Notes: generated by a model from the letters alone, not told the origin. Counted from the stretch's first letter, positions 1 to 12,815 are shown. The stretch: DNA of 64,000 nt from Angiostrongylus vasorum (GCA_018806985.1 JADANN010000183.1:372001-436000), one strand, 5' to 3'. Numbers and translations are program-made.

Positions 1-1460
1 GATGATACAAAAAACAGTCATAGAAGCCCAGGACAGTCAAGGCGTCACTACTCAACATAAAAAAAATTTTTTGCGAGCTGAATAAAAAAATTCACAGCAA
101 AAGCATCACCACTCGATAACGATATTAACGTCGACGTCAAAAAGATGAGCTAGGCAGGCGATCCCATCCCTCCAAAATTACTCGCCACAGCCTTCGACAA
201 TGTCATGCGAACAATGCAACGGACAACATGGGAGTAGAAATCGATGGTCGGCAATTACACCATCTTCGCTTTGCTGATGATATCGTTGTTATAACATCAA
301 ACATTGGACAAGTGGAACGAATGCTTGCCGACTTTGATAAAGCCTGCGGAAAAATTGGCCTTTGACTAAATCTTATAGAAGCGATGTTCATGGGAAACGG
401 CCCATTCACGCTCAAAGGAACGAATATCTCCGAATGCTCCAGTTATGTCTATCTAGTTGGGGAAATTAACATGTTGAACGACTTAGGTCCAGAGCTGAGC
501 AGAAGGAAACGAGCGGCGTGGGGAGCTTTCAAGAGCATCGAGAAAGTAGTGAGGAGAACAAAGAGCTCGATGTCAACCTTTCTCGAATCCACTTTTTATT
601 CGCGTCTTAACTTATGCGTCAAGAACCTTATCGCTACTCAGTCAGGATCAAAGATCACGCGGCGTTATAGAACGCGCAGTCGAAAAGACAATGCTAGGAG
701 TTTTAACCCTTTTTATTTACTGCCTACTCTTTTTAATGGCAGGGATACATTGCGAAATATAACTTCATTGAAGCTGAGATATTTGCAAAACTCTGGACCG
801 TAGGTGCTTATGGTAGGGAACGAAACGAGCTATTGTCCTTACCGGGGAGTAACGCGTTCACCACCCACACCATGCGCTTCCTTCGTTTCGCCTGTCTCTC
901 AGCTAGTTCTATCGATCTTTTTGCCATCAGCAATCACCCGTCAACGGGATTGATCTGGGGAGCCCAAATCAGCATTGAACTCGGATAAGCTGAGGCCATA
1001 GTTATAATCACAATTTTAAGCGTTCCCCCGCCATAGGCACCTGCGGTCCAGAGTTTTGCAAATATCTCAGCTTCATTGAATGCTAGGAGTATGTGGTGTC
1101 ATGTATGTGAGAGAGGAGGTCCGAAGCTCAGATCTGCGGTAGCAACCATAAAACCAAGACGCCGTTCTATACGACAGATTGCTCAAGATATGTGTGCCGG
1201 ACCTAAATGTCTGAACGACAACCGCTTGACAAAAGCCATTAACGACTGAGGTTTTTTTTGGAATTTCGCACCCATAGTATTAGGACCACGACCCGATGGA
1301 CAGAGTCCTTTAGGAAAACCGTAGAAAAAAAGATGTGATCCTCAACTAGTTCCTAGAGAAAAAGAGAAAGAGCAAAATCCACTGGGCTAACCTTATACGC
1401 GACAAGAAGGGAAGGAAGATGTACTGGCACCCACTCGAGTAACTGAACTATCACAGGTTA
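1..1460 (+). mobile_element. RTE-A fragment 1: reverse transcriptase and C-terminal part, decayed
   Basis: Remnant of an RTE-clade non-LTR retrotransposon, entering from the left window edge. The reading frame around 225-360 gives a reverse transcriptase palm with the catalytic FADD box at 270-281 and the run LHHLRFADDIVVIT; it is broken by an in-frame TGA at 363-365. Downstream come the family's C-terminal blocks NISECSSYVYL (about 418-450) and RRKRAAWGAFKSIE (about 501-543), and near the end WHPLE at about 1421-1436. The first 160 bases align with the region just before FADD in the copy at 18843-20458. An S4 repeat is inserted at 702-1078. The element is dead: stops and frameshifts are frequent and the 5' half lies outside the window. 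Confidence 0.88.
702..1078 (-). mobile_element. S4 inverted-repeat retroposon nested in RTE-A
   Basis: Short repeat inserted into RTE-A fragment 1. It is flanked by a direct repeat AATGCTAGGAGT (690-701 and 1079-1090), which fits a 12-bp target-site duplication, since uninterrupted RTE-A has this sequence once (compare about 20078-20089). Read on the minus strand it starts at 1078 with a GCTGAGATATTTGCAAAAC-type terminus, contains tRNA-like A and B boxes, repeats the terminus inverted near 765-790, and ends in an A-rich tail (complement of 702-760, ending TAAATAAAAAGG). An A-rich tail with a 12-bp duplication suggests LINE-driven retroposition rather than a cut-and-paste transposon. Confidence 0.72.
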
Positions 1461-2984
1461 TAATGGTCTATCCTCTCCATCGTCGTGGTTCACAGGTGGT
1501 CATGAGTACTGGAATGTGGTTCCTTCCCATGCAAGGTCTCCCATGTTTAGAATGAATTCGATGTTTTCGTCCCAGCTAAATGTAGTCCAGGAATCATTGC
1601 CATCCTGGCTACAAAATAGTGACTTTTTGCAAATGGTGACGAAGTGGAACAGCAATAACACGAGTTTCGAGATTACAACAAAGGAAAAAATATGCTTAAG
1701 GCGCAAATTACAATGCCGCTGAAATGAAAATTGTCTTCAGACTTTAACAACATTTTCGTTACTCGTGAAGAACAGCTGTTGAACTACTGAAGTGACTACG
1801 AAAGCAAGAAAGCACAAGAAAATTTTATGTCGCTAAAGAGTGTAACTCAGTTTTTCAAGTTTTTTTAAGACGACATTAATTCTATCGACGTTGGAAGATG
1901 CTACACTCTGCGTGCAGAAAAGCTGCAATTCATAATATCATTTCGTTCACTAATTTTGTCAAAGGACTACGAAATTTTGTGTCTTGTGTTTGTACGAAAT
2001 TAAGCCGTGAACCAACAAAACTTACGCCTTGACCTTTGTACGGAAGCAGCTGACAATGTTGTCAACAAAACCACGGCGGTTTTCAAAACAGACGCGAAGC
2101 TTGTCCGGAAACTGGGTCAATGAGTACTGAAATTGGTGTTCGTGAAGGCACACTAAATTTTGTAACTACCAATTCTTCTTGCATTTTTTTCGAACACTAC
2201 TGGAGTGTCAACGGGCTTTTATCCATTATTTAAGATAACGGTTTTCGCTTTGTTTCGTTCTCTTAAAGAAAGATTTAAACCACTATAGGTCGTAAATTTT
2301 GCACAGGTTTCGTGAGAGTTCCTTCCACATCTTCCGATGTTTATCCCTTCTTTTTTGAACGACAGATGATTCTGAGCATCGGATTGCCACATAACGTCAG
2401 TTTATCATCAAGAATGTACTCGGTCAAATAAAGAACGAGTTCAACATTTTATTTGAGAAGCCCACCACGGAATAAACAAATAGAAGGAATCTTTTCTACT
2501 AAGAGAGGAACTTATTCGCAAGGTGGTAAATCTGTCTCTCTTCCACGCCGCACAACTAGTGTGTTTGTTAGCTATATGGAAGCGTACTGCTGAGGGTTTA
2601 CTCAAATTTTTGGAAATTTTTCTCAAACCGTCTGCACAATACTATGAAAGTAAGCTTTGATAAAGAGAACAGACGTCATTTTTACTCATCGTTCGTTCGG
2701 GTTCCCATGATTCACTAGTTAAGTTTAACGTTTTGAGTGCAATCTGTACCGAATGGGTTTCATTCCAACATGGCTCAAAACAGTCATAGGCTTGTTCTTT
2801 AGCTGAATCGTAACAATCCGACATCTCCTTGCAAGTGCACATGCGAACCATTTCCTCCCGACGTGCACCTCGTAGCACTTCTACAGCCGATCTCGAAATC
2901 TTAAAATTGATAACATAGTGAAAAAAAATATATAAAGACACGTGGGGAATGAAAAATTAAGCCACAATGATGCAGGGACATAAA
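1461..2984. other. No recognised feature
   Basis: AT-rich sequence with only short unconvincing open frames (the longest is 99 codons on the minus strand at 2642-2941, with no recognisable domain). No repeat family of this window was seen here. Confidence 0.5.
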
Positions 2985-3207
2985 CAAAACTTGAAACCTC
3001 GGTTGATCTCCGAACCTACGATTACTCCTTCCGGGGTTCATGTGCTGTCTACTACATTATATCAAGATCTTGCTAGCCAGAAAGCGTAGCCCCACATTTG
3101 AACCTCACCAGAGTTTCCGAGTTTTATTCATATCTCAGCACCATTATGGTTGTATTTTATATTATGCCCTGTCATGAAAAAAAGAATAGACAATAAATAA
3201 AAGTAAA
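2985..3207 (+). mobile_element. S4 retroposon fragment
   Basis: The inverted terminus is seen as GAGTTTTATTCATATCTCAG at about 3119-3138, followed by the family's characteristic tail (GGTTGTATTTTATATTATGC, then CATGAAAAA and AATAAATAAAAG, to about 3207). The 5' part is degraded. Confidence 0.6.
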
Positions 3208-3224
3208 ACATTGTGAATTCAGCT

Positions 3225-3520
3225 ACAGCATTCCCTTAACTGTCTTCAATGCCTTCCGATTTGTGCCCCCCCCCCAGATGATTTCCGCTGGCGAAAGTTC
3301 GTTGGTAGCACCATTAGAGTAAAAAAAATCGCCTGAGAGAAAGGCAAAGCAAAGATCTCGGTTCGTGTAACCCGTAGCACTTTCAGCTCCGGAAAAGGTA
3401 ATCACAGGTTCGAAGTTCACTAGAGGTCCCGACTTCTGCTCATATCTCGGTGTCCTTGTGGTTATATTTCACATTATACCCAACCATGAAAAAGGAATGG
3501 GCTGTAAATAAAAGCTAGAA
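3225..3520 (+). mobile_element. S4 retroposon copy, degraded
   Basis: Second S4 copy immediately after the previous one. It carries the internal stretch AGCACCATTAGAG shared with the copies near 60345 and 37390, a B-box-like CAGGTTCGAAGTTC at about 3405, a worn terminus at about 3434-3455 (CTGCTCATATCTCGGTG), and the tail ending GTAAATAAAAG at about 3517. Confidence 0.6.
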
Positions 3521-3529
3521 GACAAGGCG

Positions 3530-3800
3530 TTCGTTGTGGTTCAATCGCTTAGGAATTCATCAGGTCATGCGTTCGACTCCAACCATAGACTCCGTTCCAT
3601 TAAGCTTAGTAGAAATGAGTGGATGAATCTTTGGTCTAAGCAGTCCTAAACGATGACTTTATTGGACAGTGGAGGGATACTAAAGTGATACTGATGCCGA
3701 TAATCAGAAGTATGGTGCTAGTTCAATTCAACTCAGGGATCATTACGGTGCTAGTTCGATTCCGGGACGGAAAGGACGGCTTGGTGAGCACGTGGCACGG
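3530..3800 (+). repeat. tRNA-like SINE fragments, including partial S2
   Basis: Two overlapping SINE-like signals. At 3534-3590 a box-A-like TGGTTCAATCGCTTAGG is followed by a B-box-like GCGTTCGACTCC, as in a tRNA-derived head. At about 3690-3800 the S2 head pieces CTGATGCCGATAATCAG, GGTGCTAGTTCGATTCCGGG and GGCTTGGTGAGCACG appear, partly duplicated and rearranged. No cloverleaf is complete, so these are not called as tRNA genes. Confidence 0.4.
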
Positions 3801-5269
3801 AATCGAACCAACAACTCCGTAGGTTTTGCCTGGTGCCTCGAATTACTGTGCTTCAGTGGCTCATGAAAATATCCAGCAGGTTATATTATCATTGACGAAT
3901 ACAATATTAAAAACAGTGAAAAACAAATAAGATACTAATAACTAGAGCCAAAGCAGTTTCAACTATGCAAAAGAGATATTGATCTTAGCGAAATCCTTTA
4001 TAAAATTCCCCAAGTATTGTAGTTGTTTTAGGCCTTATATGGAAGTTCCTTCCAACACTTTAATGTTTCGCAGCCTTCGATATTGTATTGTTTTCATCTC
4101 AAGGACACATTCGCCGTTTGTACGTGCCGTATTTTTCACGTTTTCCTGACTTCCGCCGCTTTCGTTGAAGTTGATTGACTATTTAATTTAATGAGGCATT
4201 TTTTCTTTCTTTCTTTTTCACCGAAAACGAAAAGTGTCTTGAAAAAAAAGAAATAATGAGAAAAGTCATATCCACCCCCCACCCTCCGTGACGAAGTAGT
4301 AAGATGAATTCAAGTGAAGTCTTTTTTCAGTGCGAAAGGTGGATAACTGGATTGTAAGAGAACAAAATTCTCACCTAACAGCAGAAAGAGGGCTACAACA
4401 AGAAACGGAACAATGTCAACTAGTCTAAGCAGAACTTCTCCAGTTTCTTTGTCTTCTCGCTGTAGAAGTAGCGAAATCGCCACGAGTTTTTTTCACATTG
4501 TTTTGGTTACTGCAAATGCTGACATTAAGGAACTTTAGCACACGAAACGAAGACGTTTGTATTGCCTTTGGTTGACTTCCTACCGAACAGAAGAAGTAGG
4601 TTTGATAGCACTACTACTACATTGCACATACTACACACTCGTTGCAATAAAGAGACAGTCTCTGTTATGGTTTTGCTCAAGGAGCTGGCAGGAATACCTT
4701 TCCATAATGGAAGAGATAGGGCGATGTTTCCTATTCTTCATTGAAATTCATTACCATGTAGAATTTTCTACTAACTGAGTTGAAGAGGACTCAATTACGA
4801 GACACAGAATTGATGATGGGATTTGCGATAACTTTGATGACAATAAAGGACTTCATAATCAGCTTTCGGCAAAATTCACATGCTAACCATGGGGATCAGG
4901 GAAAAAATGATGAGAACGATAATTCGATCGACTGCGGTGGCGGAATGTGTGGTGATCGTTATCGCATTGACAAGTGACAATGAGAGTAGATTACAAACAA
5001 GCCATTGTTCATTTTACGATCACACATTCACTTCTTATTCTTCCGCTGGCGAATTTGCACCGAGATTGATGTCGAAGATGTTTTTTCTTGCTTTTGTTTC
5101 CAATGTTTAATAAAGATTTCTGACAAAAAATAATTACACATGCTCTAATTTTTTTTTACAAAACTTTAAAGCAATGGGCAAAATAATAATGGCGTGAAAG
5201 CTGACAGTACTAGAAGTGTTGAACATCAGGATCTTTCTAGAAAGTAGTTCTGTCAAAAAAATATACTTA
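3801..5269. other. No recognised feature
   Basis: AT-rich sequence with a CTTT-rich stretch at about 4200-4225. Overlapping short open frames at 4557-5110 show no domain, signal or splice pattern worth calling. Confidence 0.5.
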
Positions 5270-5647
5270 CTTGATACTTGAATGGCCCGTCCCCACTTAT
5301 TGTGCGGGCTCCAGCATAATCTCCATTTTTCGGAGATGTGCTGGTTAGGCCATTGTGGTTCCCTGGAATCCCGAGGTCAGCCTGGCCAAAGTCTGCCCCA
5401 GGTCTTCACCACCATAAGCATTCGCAGCCCTTGTGGGTCAGAGCGAGATTTGCCATCATGGGACTTTCACACCAGAACGGTGGTGGGTCCTGGTATTGGT
5501 TTACTTAGGTAGGCTTCCTGATGGAAACGCCTCACTCCATCTCAGCTTGGGAGACCCCGCCGTGCAACGAATCTCCCCCGCTGTACATTGCAGTTCGACA
5601 CATAGGAACACCTCCTAGCCACAATGAGGCGATAAACCGTTGGAAGC
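5270..5647 (-). mobile_element. S3 RTE-tailed SINE-like element
   Basis: Near full-length copy. On the minus strand it begins AACGGTTTATCGCCTCATTG (from about 5641) and ends in the RTE-like tail at about 5270, the complement of which reads TTGATACTTGAATGGCCCG. No tRNA-like A and B boxes are obvious at its head. The short open frames across it are repeat translations. Confidence 0.8.
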
Positions 5648-6469
5648 GTCAAAAATATAAACCTCTAAAAACCATGCATTATTTAAAAAAACCGTCTACG
5701 TCATAAATTTTGAGAAGCAGTGAAAGAAGGCCGACTAGGGAATTTTTTATTCGTGTTTCTCTTCTATACTATGTAATTTGCTAACGAAGTAGAACAAGAT
5801 TTTAGGCAATCCAAGAAATGATCTCACTCAACGAACATCGCTCGACCTTCTCTCTACAGTGTTGCTGATATAAAAAGGGAAGAAATCGCTCGAAAAAAAT
5901 GAAATAAAAAAATAAGTGGAAGAAATGGAAAGATAGCTGCGTGCAAAGGTATTTAATCCCTAAAAAACCGAAGTTTGAAAACCTGGGTTCTGAGCAATGG
6001 GTTTCACCTAACTCTATAAAATTTTTAAAGTGTAAAACAATTAGGCAAAATATAAATCCTAAGCGTCCACAACCACCGTAATTTTTTCTGAAGATTTATA
6101 GATGCTTTTCTGACCACATGGATTAATTCCTGCGTTTCGACGGAATTGATGAGCACAGTCACTGCTAATAAGCCAAACATCCTGAGGGGATTCGCTGTTG
6201 GCGAGCAGAGTTGACGAACTGGTGATGGAAACGACGATGATGACTTTCTACGATGATTTTGGTGATGTTGAATGTAAAGTTGTTGTTGAATGGTGGCGAC
6301 GGGGGGTGAAATACAGTTGAAAGGCCATTCATTTGATTTATTTAAAGCGATGAGTAAATGACCTAACAAAAACCTGCTCTGTCACCATTGATGGTGGGAA
6401 GGCAGTAGGCAGATATGGACACTTACGGGACGCTGAGACCCTGTGGTGGTCATTTTTTTTCAACATGAT
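5648..6469. other. No recognised feature
   Basis: A 114-codon minus-strand open frame (6025-6369) has no recognisable domain. No repeat family of this window was identified. Confidence 0.45.
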
Positions 6470-6545
6470 CCGCCATCACATCTACTGTGTGGATCCCTGC
6501 ATTTTTTGCGTTCGATTACTTTCCTCACATTCATTTATCACAAAG
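6470..6545 (-). repeat. S2 SINE, 3' tail fragment
   Basis: Matches only the S2 3' end: the complement contains GGATCCACACAGTAGATGTG, like the tails of the copies at 55230 and 54185. The head is missing. Confidence 0.5.
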
Positions 6546-7059
6546 GTCTCTGAACAATTCAGGTTCTATTTCGTCTGCCGCCTAAGGATTTCGCCTTCTT
6601 CAATGAATCTCGTGAAATGCTCAAACCATACAACAATAATAACAGCTTTCAATTTTAGAACATCATATCCCAGCTCATAGTAAACTTTATTATTTAGATG
6701 AAAACTATTAGAATCTAAAAAATCTTTGTCCTTAAAATAAAAAATCCTATTGCTCGACCATGATATGATCCTGAGTTTTGGCGAGCCCACGACACACATT
6801 TTTCGATCATTTTTTTCAAGGTTCATATTTCGAGCACAAGACCAAACGAGCACGCGAGACTTTGTCCAGAACAATAGGATGGTGTTATCTAGCGCACCGA
6901 TTATATTTGCAAATGCTTTAAATTTCTTGGAAACCCTCATTCTAATCATATTTGAAGTAGAAAGGACACTGTATAAAATCGTGCATGGAATTCATGCGAT
7001 AGAGCAAAGTCTTTTCTACAATTATATAAAATCTCTTTTTCGTTCTATACGATCCGTCT
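6546..7059. other. Overlapping unassigned open frames
   Basis: Open frames run on both strands: 127 codons on the minus strand (6566-6949) and a plus-strand frame from 6750 that continues into the S2 repeat. Neither has a recognisable domain, and running into a repeat argues against the plus-strand frame being a gene. Confidence 0.3.
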
Positions 7060-7402
7060 TCCAATCTTACTGTACGGATCTCAGTACGTCTCACATTCGA
7101 GTCGCTTCTTGCAACCATCAACCACGAAGTTCTTCCAACTTTTACGCGCGGTTTCGGCTTCTGCTTGAGGATTTTCCTTACATCTCGAATGTCGTTGAAT
7201 GCTGGTGGAGTCGATTCTTCCTGGAGTCCTGAGATAGCCGTGCTAGGAGGTTTCTACTTGAATTGCAAAAAGTAAACTTTTTTGGGAGAATCCGGCACCA
7301 ATCTCCCGACCAAGGAGGGTTCAGGGGGCTTGGCGAGCTTAGGGCGAGATCGAACTAGCACCATGTTTGTGATGATCGGCATAACTACCACGGTACTATC
7401 CG
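7060..7402 (-). mobile_element. S2 tRNA-derived SINE
   Basis: On the minus strand the head is at about 7400 with a box-A-like TAGTACCGTGGTAGTTATGC and a box-B-like GCTAGTTCGATCTCG, then a CTCGCCAAGCC block, the internal CTCAGGACTCCAGGAAGAAT (about 7228-7209), and a tail ending near GATCCGTACAGTAAG at about 7065. Length matches the other S2 copies. Confidence 0.68.
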
Positions 7403-7861
7403 CCCATAGGTGCTGCCACCAGTTATCTAAAAATCAGCTTCGAGAAGAAGAGATTAGATAGTTTTCACAGTTTTTTTATTTAAGTGGGGGAACAAGCGCT
7501 CGGAGTCAATTAAACCATTGAGAATAAGCTTTTTATTCTTTTTTTTTAATATACAGAAGGTGATTGAATACACATCTGGCTTATATAATGACATTTAGTG
7601 GCCGGTGTACCAAGTTACTGTCTCTTCTTCCATCTGAAACTTTGAAATACCAATCTGCTTACTCCGCATAGTTGGAGGATCAGGTTCGTCAGCAAAATGC
7701 ATCGAATCATTGAAATTTCTACCGCAAGTTACGTCTAACCACTGTGCCACTCTGATCACCTAGTGCATATATGAAGAAACTTGCATGATTGCACACATAA
7801 GACCTACATCGACTAATGCTTAAGCCACTTGATATTGTTTACAGGCGTTAAATTAGGGACG

Positions 7862-8142
7862 ATGCTGAGATATTTGCAAAACTCCGCACCGCAGGTGTCT
7901 GCGGTGGGGAACGAACGCGCTATTGTCCTTTCCGAGGAATAACGCGTTCACCTCCACACCATGCGGGTCCTTCGTTTAGCCTGACTCTCAGCTAGTTCTA
8001 ACCCGGATAGGACAATAGCGCGTTCGTTCCCCACCGCAGACATCTGCGGTCCGGAATTTTGCAAATATCTCAGCTTCATCATAGTTGTATTTCACATGAT
8101 ACGCTGCCGTTAAAAAATTATAGTACGCAGTAAATAAAAAGG
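7862..8142 (+). mobile_element. S4 retroposon, foldback form
   Basis: Arms of about 75 bp (7862-7945 and 8008-8082) are inverted repeats with few mismatches. Each holds the terminus GCTGAGATATTTGCAAAA and the block GGGGAACGAACGCGCTATTG. The loop carries CACCTCCACACCATGCGGG and TCAGCTAGTTCTA, as in other copies. The tail follows (GGTTGTATTTCACATGATAC to GCAGTAAATAAAAAG, ending about 8140). Confidence 0.75.
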
Positions 8143-9384
8143 TTAAGTCGTTAAATTGTTTCTGAAGTTTTTAGTGAAATATTGCAAATGAGTAATCTCA
8201 CCAGAAATGCTACTGATTGCGCATGAAAAACGTCCAGTATTTTAGTAAAGTTCTTTGAAAAACTTTGGAAGGTTTTAGAAGGGTGAAAAGGACGATGTTT
8301 CAAAATTCGCACTTTAAGTGAGCGCTCACTTATCCTTTTCAAAACAATCTTATTCAATTTCCTAAATGAACACGATTAAACTGTGAACTAGAAGAGTTCG
8401 AAAAATAGCACCGTTAACAATCAGCATTGGTCCTCAAGGTAAGTTCTAAGCTTGCCTAGGATGACATGAGCTGATTTCCTCTCACACGATGCGAAGATAA
8501 CGGAAGATTTCTCCAGTACTATTTTGTGCATTTTTTTTTCGTTGAAACTCCTTTTTCGAAAATGAAAACATTTGAACAAGAGCTAGCTCGTCCACCAGAA
8601 CGTGATGTCTTTAGGTGCCTTTTTATGTTCGTACCCACTGGAATTCCGTTTGGAACTTTAAAAATTTGTTTGCACAGATTTCGGAATCTTTTCCTTTACA
8701 CGGATCTAAAAGTCAAGTAACAGCTTTAGGGAATCTGAAATACTCTTAAGCGGGTAGAAGAACACCTCTTCCGAAGACGATCACGTTTTGAACTCCTCAA
8801 GTAATCACTTTAATAAAGACGCTTGGTAAAGTATTTAAAATTTGGAAGACAACTTTGGCTCTTTTACTTTTAAACTTTCACTCTTTTTAAGAGTCAACAA
8901 ATGACAACTATCTCATCAACACGAATGGCGATCAACACGTAGATGATGACGACAACGCGAATTCGTCGAATTTCCTCAACAGTCGTTACCGCTGGGTTTT
9001 TAACATTTACCAGTTCTCTTCTTGTCTTCAATGACCATTTTTAAATATTTCGCCTAACCAATAACCGTTTGCAATAAAGATGCGAGTCGAATAAAAGTTT
9101 CCCCCCTTTTGCTTCTGATTAGGCTTAGTCGTTCCGGTTCGCTTTAGGACAAGCCTTAAGGCACCACGATTGGCCTTATTTAGCTTTCAATGTAACTGCA
9201 ATTATTGCAGTAGGGAAAAATATGTTTTAAGGATTATTGGTAATTCTAGTAATATTCTCAAGTGGAATCAATATTTCTAACAATTTTCGTGCTGTTTTGA
9301 GAAATTATGAGAAGATTAACCTCTGAGTAGATGAAGTAGATGAGCAACCAACAACCATAGCTTTTCAGAGGCTTACCTGCTGTT
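8143..9384. other. No recognised feature
   Basis: AT-rich. Short open frames at 8151-8357 (-) and 8526-8720 (+) have no recognisable domain. No repeat family of this window was seen. Confidence 0.5.
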
Positions 9385-9795
9385 CACCAAACCAACTGAG
9401 GTGGTTGCTTTGTCTTTCTCTCAGTTAGTTTTTTCTACTCTAACGGTGGCATCAGCAGTCAACCGTCAACTGGTATGATCTGGGGAGCACAAATCTGCAC
9501 TGAAGGTTGTTAAGCTAGAACTATAGTCGAAATCTCAAACTTTTGACTTTCACCTGTTCCCCATTACTTTTTCATTGCAGGAATACGAAGTGAACTACAA
9601 CCAAATAGATGCTAAGATATGAGCAAAACTCGTTGATGTCGGTGTGGTGGGTAGCAAGTGAGATCACGGAAAGGGTAATGAAGGGTTCGATCTTGCCGGA
9701 GGTTCCAAGTTTTGCTCATATCTCAGCATCATTGTGGTTACATTTATAATACCCTACGACGAATAAGAAAGCAATAGGCACTAAATAGAAGTTGT
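9385..9795 (+). mobile_element. S4 retroposon with tRNA-like core between short inverted repeats
   Basis: The left part (9385-9540) holds internal S4 blocks such as TCAACTGGTATGATCTGGGG. At 9611-9636 and about 9702-9727 lies an inverted repeat (left GATGCTAAGATATGAGCAAA, right arm its complement with about three differences). Between them sit an A-box-like TCGGTGTGGTGGGTAGCAAG and a B-box-like AAGGGTTCGATCTTGCC. The tail ends GCACTAAATAGAAG at about 9792. Confidence 0.68.
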
Positions 9796-12600
9796 ACCAC
9801 AGCTTCGTTTATAAGCTTACAAGAATTTTGAAATACACTACAGTGAAACACCGAGCTAGTCACTGTTACTAATAACTGGTTACACGTGTTTCCTTCAGTA
9901 CATAAAAACATTTGAGTCTTGTTAAATTTTTCTAAAATTAACAAAGAATGAAAATTTCTAGCAAATTTTGTTTACTATTTTTCAAATGCTTCTGAAATTA
10001 TGCTAAGTATATTAGCTTAAAAAATATCCTAGAAATATGGATTTTAGCGGTAACGCTAAACACCTGAACAGGGCGGTGTAATAAGACATCAGTTCTGTCC
10101 TGCATCCGCCGTCCAGGGATTATTAATCGACAGATATGAAGCGGTTTTCTAAGGATTTACGCCGATATTTCTGGTTCATTTCCGAACATACAGAGAATGT
10201 CAGTAAAGAAAAGTGTTTTTAACAATAAATTAAGTCATCATTTCTACGAATAAGCTGCTCGTATATTCATTTATATCTACCTTTTTTATCTTCGTAGTTT
10301 ATCAAATTGCAGGAACCAATAAGGCACTAGGAAGTATAAAACTTCCGAGATATGCCACAACTGTTCCACAGACACTGTGTGAAAGGACCTTCCTGTAAAA
10401 GCTACTGTGGGCGCAAGAGAAAACGAGTAGGGAGGCTAGTTTACACCCTTTGCAGATAATGAAGATGTCCACTCTTCCTCTCTCCCCTTCTCTTTCTCTC
10501 TTATTCGCTCACCCTTTCTTTCATTCATGGTTATGAACAATAATATTGACAATAAGATGAGAACAGAACGACTACCAACACCACCATGACCTCATTCTAT
10601 TGAAAGCCCGCCTTCTTTGAAAAGAGTCATGTGAGCTCAATGCATTTTCGATCCTCACGACTTTTTTGATGACCGAGAAGGATTTTCTACTTTGGAAGCT
10701 GCAAGGGGAATAGGGTTATCGCCGTAGACAATCGTCGGAGCCTTTGTTAACCAGAGGAAATCTTGCCATCATATGATTAACTGGATTTTTCTACAACGAT
10801 AGAAACTCTAGAATCTAACCAACTTTGCATTCCCGATCCAAAGTGCTGAGCTCCCTTGATGGTTTAGTGATCCTACTGCAACGTTTACCTCCCATGGCCT
10901 CTCGGCAATCAAGCAGTAAACCATATATGGAAGTGAAATGAATAGAGTGGAACACTTAGAACGCTAAATCGTTTAAATGGTACTAGAATACTGTCTAGTT
11001 TTTACATGGCTCACGAAATTCATCCTCATCAAACCAGTCGATCGTGGCGACTAGTTTTTTTAATGTTTCTGCTCAACGATTGATGGATAACGACATGTTG
11101 TCTCGTGGAACACACCACTGAATCTTTTGAACTACCTTGGATTCTTCTTCGTATTTTATCGAGTAATAATAAGGTGACCGAAAAAGTATACATACGGTGT
11201 GCTCTAATTCTTATCACACGAGTGAGAGAGTAGACGAAAATTTTCCTGAATGTGGTGAATCACTAGCGTTTGTTAGGCCAGTAAATGCTTAATCCCTACG
11301 GATAGGACGCTATAGCACTCATTTTCTAAGATTAAATTTTGTTAACTCTAAGCTGTACTTTGTTAGATACCTTTAGACAAAGTATTAAATTTGTATTAAA
11401 CTCGAATAGCAAGATTTCGAGTGAAACAGTTGATTTATGTTGCCTCACCTAGAAGCTGATTGATAATTGACATAAGTTGCGTTAGCGCCGTTAATAAGCG
11501 ATTATGTTATGTCGAAGTTTACTCATATTTTCGAAACAAAATTGAAAACTAGGTCTTACTAATGGTCCTTGAAAGAACGTGAAGTAGAAAAAAAGTGTGA
11601 AACTAAGTTGGATAAAACATCAATAAAACTTGGTGAAGAAGAAATATTGGTATGGAGACGTTTCTGTTGTCCCTCGTTTGCACTTTCGTAAGGAATCTCG
11701 CTTAAACCATTTTCATTGTTTTATGATAGGGTGAAATCTTATTGATAAGAAATAAAACGAACCTGCTCGACAAATTTTGCTGCCCTTACATCAACAATAC
11801 TGGTAAGAAAAAGAAATAAAATGAAAGTATTGATAGTCGAAGAACTCATAATCATTATTATATTGTAGGATGAAGTGGTGGTTTTGGTGATGGCGACGTT
11901 AAGGCGAATGACAAATGTCGAATGACAGCAGATGATCGACAACAGGTAGCTGAACGAAACCGTCCAGACGTCGTAAGTTTTGCGCAATGCAGATGATGCT
12001 GACGACTAGTGAATGATAATTGCCGCCGGTAGTTGTAAAACTTTTTTTATTACTTCTCTCATTATCATTTCTTAAAGAAGAAACCTGATCGTCGTCAACT
12101 CGCCTAGGAAGCAGCAAAACAAAAAACAATACGTGGCTGTGATGCGATAGTTTCTCAGGGTGTTAGTGCATTTGATTTAGTAATGGGACTGTCGTATATT
12201 CGAAGAAATGTAACCGTTTGCCAATGGCACAGTTGTATCATTGTGACTTGTCTTGACTTGAATATATTGGCGACAATCCACGTTTCCCACTTTTCCACTG
12301 TTTTTTATGGGATTTATTCATTCGTAACAACTAATGTGCCAACGGTTTCGTCTACTTCACAGCTGCCTCCTTCTTCGTTAGTCCTTCCAGTTATTTGGTG
12401 GAGACAAGCCGCACAGAGTCGTACATGGTTGAGGAGTCCTTTTTTGTTAATTTTATTCTTTGCTTTCGTCTTCAAAGTTAATGGCATTAGACCAAAGTGC
12501 TTTTTCTCTTTTCGCCTGTAGGAATCACATACTCAGAGCCCATAACATCTTCATTATGAGGTCTTTCAATTGCAGATTTTGTTTACATTTTTTATACGTG
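9796..12600. other. No recognised feature over 2.8 kb
   Basis: Mostly AT-rich single-copy-looking sequence. Open frames at 11029-11217 (-), 11739-12129 (-, overlapping) and 12183-12521 (+, 112 codons) have no recognisable domain, signal peptide pattern or consistent splice sites. None is called. Confidence 0.5.
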
Positions 12601-12815
12601 CCGGCGCCACAAATTGGGCACATTTCAGCACTTCTTGTATACCATTCGTTTCCTCACATCCACCATTCCCGACACTACGCGGATCCACGCATGTACTCGA
12701 TTCCCGCCTGTGGGTTTCGATCTCTTTTTTAATGAGTGTCACTGGATGCTGGCCAAGTTGATTCTGCTTGGAATCCTTTGATAGCCGTGCTAGGCCACTT
12801 TTCAAATCTTCACCA
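12601..12815 (-). repeat. S2 SINE, degraded copy
   Basis: The plus strand shows S2 complement blocks in order: CGTTTCCTCACATCCACCAT (about 12647), CACTGGATGCTGG (about 12740) and TTTGATAGCCGTGCTAGG (about 12778). These match the copy at 7060-7402, but substitutions are many and the pol III boxes are lost. Confidence 0.5.

Noticed and set aside
12183..12732. Plus-strand open frames of 112 and 90 codons as a gene
   Set aside because: No domain or splice pattern, and the second runs into a degraded S2 repeat.
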